A DNA stretch of 9,351 bases from Bacillota bacterium (GTDB lineage: Bacteria > Bacillota_E > Sulfobacillia > Sulfobacillales > Sulfobacillaceae): assembly GCA_021802375.1 (NCBI GenBank), contig JAKAAL010000113.1:1-9351 (forward strand), in the 5' to 3' direction. This document shows positions 6,143 to 9,351 of the stretch, piece by piece; within the stretch, counting starts at the first letter, position 1; every line of letters begins with the position of its first letter. The notes under the pieces were generated by a model. It did no database searches, had not been told where the DNA came from, and saw nothing but the letters and a program-made list of their open reading frames with translations. Position numbers and translations under genes: made by a program.

Positions 6143-7054
6143 ATGCGAGAAATTTATCCAGTTAAACCGTATCCGTATACCTTTGGAAAGTATCACGAAC
6201 CGATTGCCCAGGTAAAGCCCGGGGAAGTGGTGGTGCTTTACACTGAGGATTGTTTTGAGGGACGGGTGACGGCGGAAACGGATTTACCGAGCCAAGTCGC
6301 CGGCCATTACTTAAATCCCCAAACGGGGCCTCTCTATATCGAGGGAGCCGAGGCGGGGGATATGCTCATGGTGCACATCCATGACATAGAGTTGACGCGA
6401 GATTGGGCCGTGAGTGCCCAGATCCCGTATTTTGGGGGACTGACCGCGACCACGTTAACCGCGACGTTACAAGAACCCCTCCCCGAAAAGGTGTGGATTT
6501 ACCGTAAGCAATCCGATGGGCGCTTTGCCTATTCCGACCGATTTTCTATAACGCCGCATCCGTTCATGGGAACCATGGGAACCGCACCTGACTTAGAAGC
6601 CCTCTCGGCGCTGACCCCATTCACCCATGGCGGCAATATGGATGTTCCCGACGTTAAAGCGCGCAATATTGTGTGCCTTCCGGTCAACGTGGACGGTGCG
6701 TATTTTTCCACCGGGGATTGTCACGTGGCGCAAGGCGAGGGCGAAGCCTGTGGGGTGGCGTTGGAAATTTCCGGGAAGATCACCTTATCGTTTGAGGTGG
6801 TAAAAAATCATCCAATTGCATGGCCTCGAATTATTTCTCCATCAGAGATCATGACCGTCGGAAGTGCTCGCCCCATGGAAGACGCGGCGCGCATCGCCTA
6901 TAGTGAACTCGTGAAGTGGCTTATCAACGAATATCATTTTGACAAATGGGACGCCTATCAGCTGGCCAGCCAAGCGGGAAAGCTTTACGTGGGGAACATG
7001 GTCGACACCTATTACAGCTTGGTAGCCAAACTCAGTCGCAGTTTTCTGGGATAA
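6143..7054 (+). CDS. Acetamidase/formamidase family amidohydrolase (FmdA/AmdA, COG2421)
   Basis: The 303-residue cytoplasmic enzyme is expected to hydrolyse a short amide (formamide, acetamide or a related compound) to ammonia and the acid. Family signatures are present in order: GPLYIEGAEAGD (62-73), HPFMGTMGTAP (about 141-151), GGNMD (163-167), and GDCHVAQGEGEACG (191-204), which contains metal-ligand and active-site positions of the family. The length matches the usual 300 or so. The frame is open from TTG at 6116, which overlaps the preceding stop, but ATG at 6143 has GGGAGGAG (6128-6135) 7 bases upstream and gives the normal N-terminus, so I chose it. It follows the NodJ-like permease by 23 bases on the same strand and is likely in its operon. 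A link between amide hydrolysis and export is inferred only from this arrangement. Confidence 0.87.
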   Translation: MREIYPVKPYPYTFGKYHEPIAQVKPGEVVVLYTEDCFEGRVTAETDLPSQVAGHYLNPQTGPLYIEGAEAGDMLMVHIHDIELTRDWAVSAQIPYFGGLTATTLTATLQEPLPEKVWIYRKQSDGRFAYSDRFSITPHPFMGTMGTAPDLEALSALTPFTHGGNMDVPDVKARNIVCLPVNVDGAYFSTGDCHVAQGEGEACGVALEISGKITLSFEVVKNHPIAWPRIISPSEIMTVGSARPMEDAARIAYSELVKWLINEYHFDKWDAYQLASQAGKLYVGNMVDTYYSLVAKLSRSFLG

Positions 7055-7058
7055 AGGG

Positions 7059-7087
7059 CGAGAGCCGTGGCATACCCACGGCTCTCG
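7059..7087. terminator. Perfect 12-bp hairpin between convergent genes, probable shared terminator
   Basis: CGAGAGCCGTGG (7059-7070) and CCACGGCTCTCG (7076-7087) are perfectly complementary around a 5-base loop. It lies 4 bases after the amidase stop and 8 bases from the stop of the convergent APC permease gene. Neither strand has a real U-tract (only CCCTTT on the minus side), so termination may be partial or factor-assisted. Confidence 0.65.
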
Positions 7088-7095
7088 GCGCTTAG

Positions 7096-8526
7096 CTAAC
7101 CCGCATCGTGTTCCGGGTCCGTATCGGAGGTGATGAGCCCGGCGTTTCGGATCCGATCGGGATGCTTTTGGAAAATTGCCCATAGGAGGATCAGACCGAC
7201 GATAAGCCAGCCAATGAGGAGATAAGGGGGGATATTGTCCGGAAATGGGGGAACCGGGAACAGCGTGAAATAAATCGGGAGAAGATATAAAAGGGTCGCC
7301 ATGGTGGGAAATAGCCCGTGTACCAGCCAGCGAAACTGTCCAATTTTTCGATAGTAGCGGGTCAACGAGATGTTGGCCATGATATGCACAATTAGGGTGG
7401 ACAAGGTCATCAACTCCCCAAGAAATACAAATCCCGCAAAACTTCCCAACCAAAATCCCACCACGGTGACGATGATGAGGCTAAGGATGGACTGGAGTTG
7501 AATGGCTTGATGCGGGGACCGGTAGATGGCATGGGTTTGGGCCATGCGCCGTGGTACCACAATCTGATCCCGACCTAAGGCATAAAGAACCCGTACTTGG
7601 GCGTTATGGATTGCGGTGATACAGGCCAGGGTGCCGTTAACCACTAACACCGCGATTAGCCAGAACCAAAAGGAGCCGAGGGTGTTCTGCGCCATGGTCA
7701 TTAACGGGAGGGGTAACGAAGCGTAGCTGCCCATCTTGTGAACGCCCCACCCTACGGTCGACGCATAGCCAATAAACACATAATAGAGACCGACGACGAG
7801 GACCGCGATAAACACCGCGCGTGCTATCGTGGTTTTTGCGTTCTTGGCCTCTTCTCCGAGAGGGGCCGCGGCGCCGTAACCCGCAAACGAAAAGAGCCCA
7901 AAAACCATGGCCAGCCCGATACCGGACCATCCCGTGGGCGAGGTCCCCGGGGAAAATGGGGCGAGTGAATTGTGAGGGCCCGCTTTGGCCACCAGCACCC
8001 CTCCTAAAATGACGAAAACGACAAATTCGATGAGACCCATCACCATGGAGTACTGGAGTGATGGGCGGATGCCTTTAACAGAGATGTACCATACAAAGAG
8101 AGTAGCCACCATAGAAAACGGCCACCAACTCCAACTCGGGAGGTGAATAGCCAACCCCATGTTGAGCACAGATCGCATTAAAAATCCAAAAAAGAGGATC
8201 ATAGCCGGGGCGTTAATGCCTTGGTATAACAGATAAATCCATCCCGTAAAGACTCCCGTGCGAGCACCCGAACCTTGTGCCACGAAAGTATAGTAGCCCC
8301 CGGCACTCGAAATTTTCTTAGAGAATTGAATCAGGGTATTTGCCCCAAATAGCGAGGCGATCAATGCTAAGAGAATGCCCAGTGGCATGGCGCCGGCCGC
8401 GAAGCTAGCGGCCGCCGTGAGGCCCGACACCGCTGACAGTCCTGGTCCCATTTGGGAGACGGATTGAAATAGCACTTGCCAAAATCCAATGTGATTTTTT
8501 GCAAGACGTCCGTATGATTCTGACAT
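7096..8526 (-). CDS. APC superfamily (amino acid/polyamine-type) permease
   Basis: The product is about 476 residues with 12 predicted membrane helices, the usual APC size. The unwound TM1 glycine motif GPGLSAVSG (27-35), the AGGYYTFV segment after TM2 (75-82), and the TM6 block FAGYGAAAPLGEEAKN (about 214-229) are typical of proton-coupled APC amino acid transporters. Two ATGs are available. The first (8536-8538) overlaps its own potential ribosome site AAAGGA, so the second (8524-8526), 11 bases downstream of it, is preferred; the difference is four residues. The last 20 or so residues are a polar cytoplasmic tail. It lies 92 bases downstream of the KdpE-type regulator gene on the same strand, so it may be co-transcribed with or controlled by it. 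The substrate (amino acid, amine or other cation) cannot be read from the sequence. Confidence 0.85.
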   Translation of the reverse strand: MSESYGRLAKNHIGFWQVLFQSVSQMGPGLSAVSGLTAAASFAAGAMPLGILLALIASLFGANTLIQFSKKISSAGGYYTFVAQGSGARTGVFTGWIYLLYQGINAPAMILFFGFLMRSVLNMGLAIHLPSWSWWPFSMVATLFVWYISVKGIRPSLQYSMVMGLIEFVVFVILGGVLVAKAGPHNSLAPFSPGTSPTGWSGIGLAMVFGLFSFAGYGAAAPLGEEAKNAKTTIARAVFIAVLVVGLYYVFIGYASTVGWGVHKMGSYASLPLPLMTMAQNTLGSFWFWLIAVLVVNGTLACITAIHNAQVRVLYALGRDQIVVPRRMAQTHAIYRSPHQAIQLQSILSLIIVTVVGFWLGSFAGFVFLGELMTLSTLIVHIMANISLTRYYRKIGQFRWLVHGLFPTMATLLYLLPIYFTLFPVPPFPDNIPPYLLIGWLIVGLILLWAIFQKHPDRIRNAGLITSDTDPEHDAG

Positions 8527-8554
8527 GTTTTTTCTCATCCTTTCAGAACGATAG

Positions 8555-8596
8555 AATCCCCGGGTTGGTAAAAAAGCATCCTTAGATTCGGGGATT
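8555..8596 (-). repeat. Inverted repeat in the leader between the response regulator and APC permease genes
   Basis: AATCCCCG (8555-8562) and CGGGGATT (8589-8596) are perfect 8-bp arms enclosing 26 bases. On the minus strand the loop contains a run of six Ts. No T-run follows the stem, so it is not a normal terminator. It may be a leader structure, or an operator pair for a regulator. I see no clear promoter in the gap. Confidence 0.35.
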
Positions 8597-8618
8597 TCTT
8601 GGTGGAAAAGGCTGGGCC

Positions 8619-9317
8619 CTATTTATCGGTCTCGGGTGCCAGTAAACGATAGCCGACTCCGGGCTCTGTGATGATGAGTCGCGGCCGCGTGGGGTCATCT
8701 TCTATCTTTTTGCGGAGATGTCCGACGTAAATACGCAAATAGTGGCTTTCCGACTCATAGCTTTCTTCGCCCCAGACTTGACGTAGCAATTGGCGGTGCG
8801 TCATGACCCGTCCGGCACTGAGGGCCAAGACCCGCAAAAGGTCATATTCGATCGGGGTGAGTTTGACGGTTTCTCCATGGCGTTCAACAATCCGATGGAT
8901 GAGATCAATCTTAAGATTACCCACCTCGAGTGTGGGATCGTCGGAAGATTGGGCAACATGACGTAAGGCGACGCGGACACGTGCCATCAGTTCACTCATG
9001 CCAAAAGGCTTGGTGATGTAGTCGTCGGCACCGTGGTCTAAGGCAAATACTTTGTCGGTTTCGTCATCGTGGACGGTCAAAATGACCACGGGGATGTTTG
9101 ACCATCCTCGAATTTGGCTTAACAGGGAGGTCCCCTTCATGTCTGGCAGACTCAAGTCCAAGATGATCAGATCAGGCCGAATTTGTTCGGCCATTACAAG
9201 ACCCTCCTGTCCCGTCGATGCTTCGCTCGTCTTATACCCATGGGCTTGTAGGGTGACGGTCAGAAGTTTTCGAATTTGGGCCTCGTCGTCTACAATGAGG
9301 ATTTTAGATCCCGTCAT
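8619..9317 (-). CDS. kdpE: OmpR-family response regulator, KdpE-like
   Basis: The 232-residue protein has an N-terminal receiver domain (about 5-118) with acidic pocket D10/D11, phospho-acceptor D54 in IILDLSLPD, Thr81, and Lys103 in GADDYITKPF. A C-terminal winged-helix DNA-binding domain follows (about 130-228), with LTPIEYDLLRVLALSAGRVMTH-type recognition features and the ending ITEPGVGYRLL. The latter, together with THRQLLRQVWG and YLRIYVGHLRKKIEDDP, is characteristic of KdpE rather than PhoP/PhoB. In the family it is phosphorylated by KdpD and controls potassium uptake. The ATG at 9317 follows GAGGGAG (complement of 9326-9332) by 8 bases. Here the downstream neighbour is an APC permease; no kdpFABC is visible. 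Its true regulon may therefore differ. Confidence 0.87.
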   Translation of the reverse strand: MTGSKILIVDDEAQIRKLLTVTLQAHGYKTSEASTGQEGLVMAEQIRPDLIILDLSLPDMKGTSLLSQIRGWSNIPVVILTVHDDETDKVFALDHGADDYITKPFGMSELMARVRVALRHVAQSSDDPTLEVGNLKIDLIHRIVERHGETVKLTPIEYDLLRVLALSAGRVMTHRQLLRQVWGEESYESESHYLRIYVGHLRKKIEDDPTRPRLIITEPGVGYRLLAPETDK

Positions 9318-9351
9318 GGCTCTTGCTCCCTCACCACATTCTCCATTGCGA
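9314..9351 (-). CDS. Possible 3' end of an upstream coupled gene (a sensor kinase would be expected)
   Basis: On the minus strand one frame runs from the window edge through AMENVVREQEP and stops at TGA (9314-9316), overlapping the regulator's ATG as ATGA. Such overlap is common between histidine kinase and response regulator genes, and a short polar tail is plausible for a kinase. Only 11 codons are visible, so the identity is a guess. A second frame stops at TGA at 9331-9333 and could instead be the upstream gene's end. Confidence 0.35.
   Translation of the reverse strand, partial: AMENVVREQEP

Noticed and set aside
6842..7453. 203-residue open frame on the minus strand
   Set aside because: It straddles the amidase and APC permease genes, is antisense to the first and out of frame with the second, and has no protein-family features; both overlapped genes are clearly real.
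7096..8526. KimA/Kup-type potassium transporter, suggested by the KdpE neighbour
   Set aside because: The length (about 476) and N-terminal sequence do not resemble KimA or Kup; TM1 and TM6 motifs fit the amino-acid-type APC branch better.

Overview
The window looks like a chromosomal segment of a thermophilic, probably acidophilic Gram-positive bacterium of the Sulfobacillus type. This rests on the mid-50s-looking G+C, GTG starts with strong AGGAGG-like ribosome sites, and the style of the proteins; it is an inference from general resemblance, not from a search. There is no insertion sequence, phage gene, tRNA, rRNA or CRISPR array. Coding density is high, and every gap is under about 220 bases.

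Layout. (1) 1-541: the C-terminal part of a secreted-type glycoside hydrolase family 18 protein whose start lies left of the window. (2) 656-1843: an RlmI/RlmK-type rRNA methyltransferase. (3) 1844-3470: a Pho84-like phosphate:H+ symporter of the MFS (PHS family). It has an array of 11-bp-spaced TGTTAA-like direct repeats upstream that resembles a Pho box, a leader inverted repeat, and a strong intrinsic terminator. (4) 3519-4211, minus strand: a HisA-fold TIM-barrel protein that has kept the phosphate-binding loops but lost both catalytic aspartates. (5) 4212-4422: an AT-rich divergent control region with repeated AACTGCCA and GTTA/TAAC elements, candidate promoters in both directions and a leader hairpin. 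(6) 4423-7054: a three-gene same-strand cluster with a NodI-like ABC ATPase, a NodJ-like ABC-2 permease overlapping it by ATGA, and an acetamidase/formamidase 23 bases later. It ends in a perfect 12-bp hairpin shared with the convergent gene. (7) 7096-9351, minus strand: an APC-family permease downstream of a KdpE-type response regulator, and possibly the last codons of a gene translationally coupled to that regulator (a sensor kinase would be expected there).

How the parts fit. The phosphate symporter and its repeats suggest a phosphate-starvation module. The exporter-amidase cluster and the divergent HisA-like gene share one control region and may be co-regulated. The APC permease may be under the adjacent two-component regulator. 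No kdpFABC potassium ATPase is visible beside the KdpE homologue. The most notable items are the phosphate symporter with its putative Pho box, the catalytically altered HisA paralogue, and the repeat-rich divergent promoter region.
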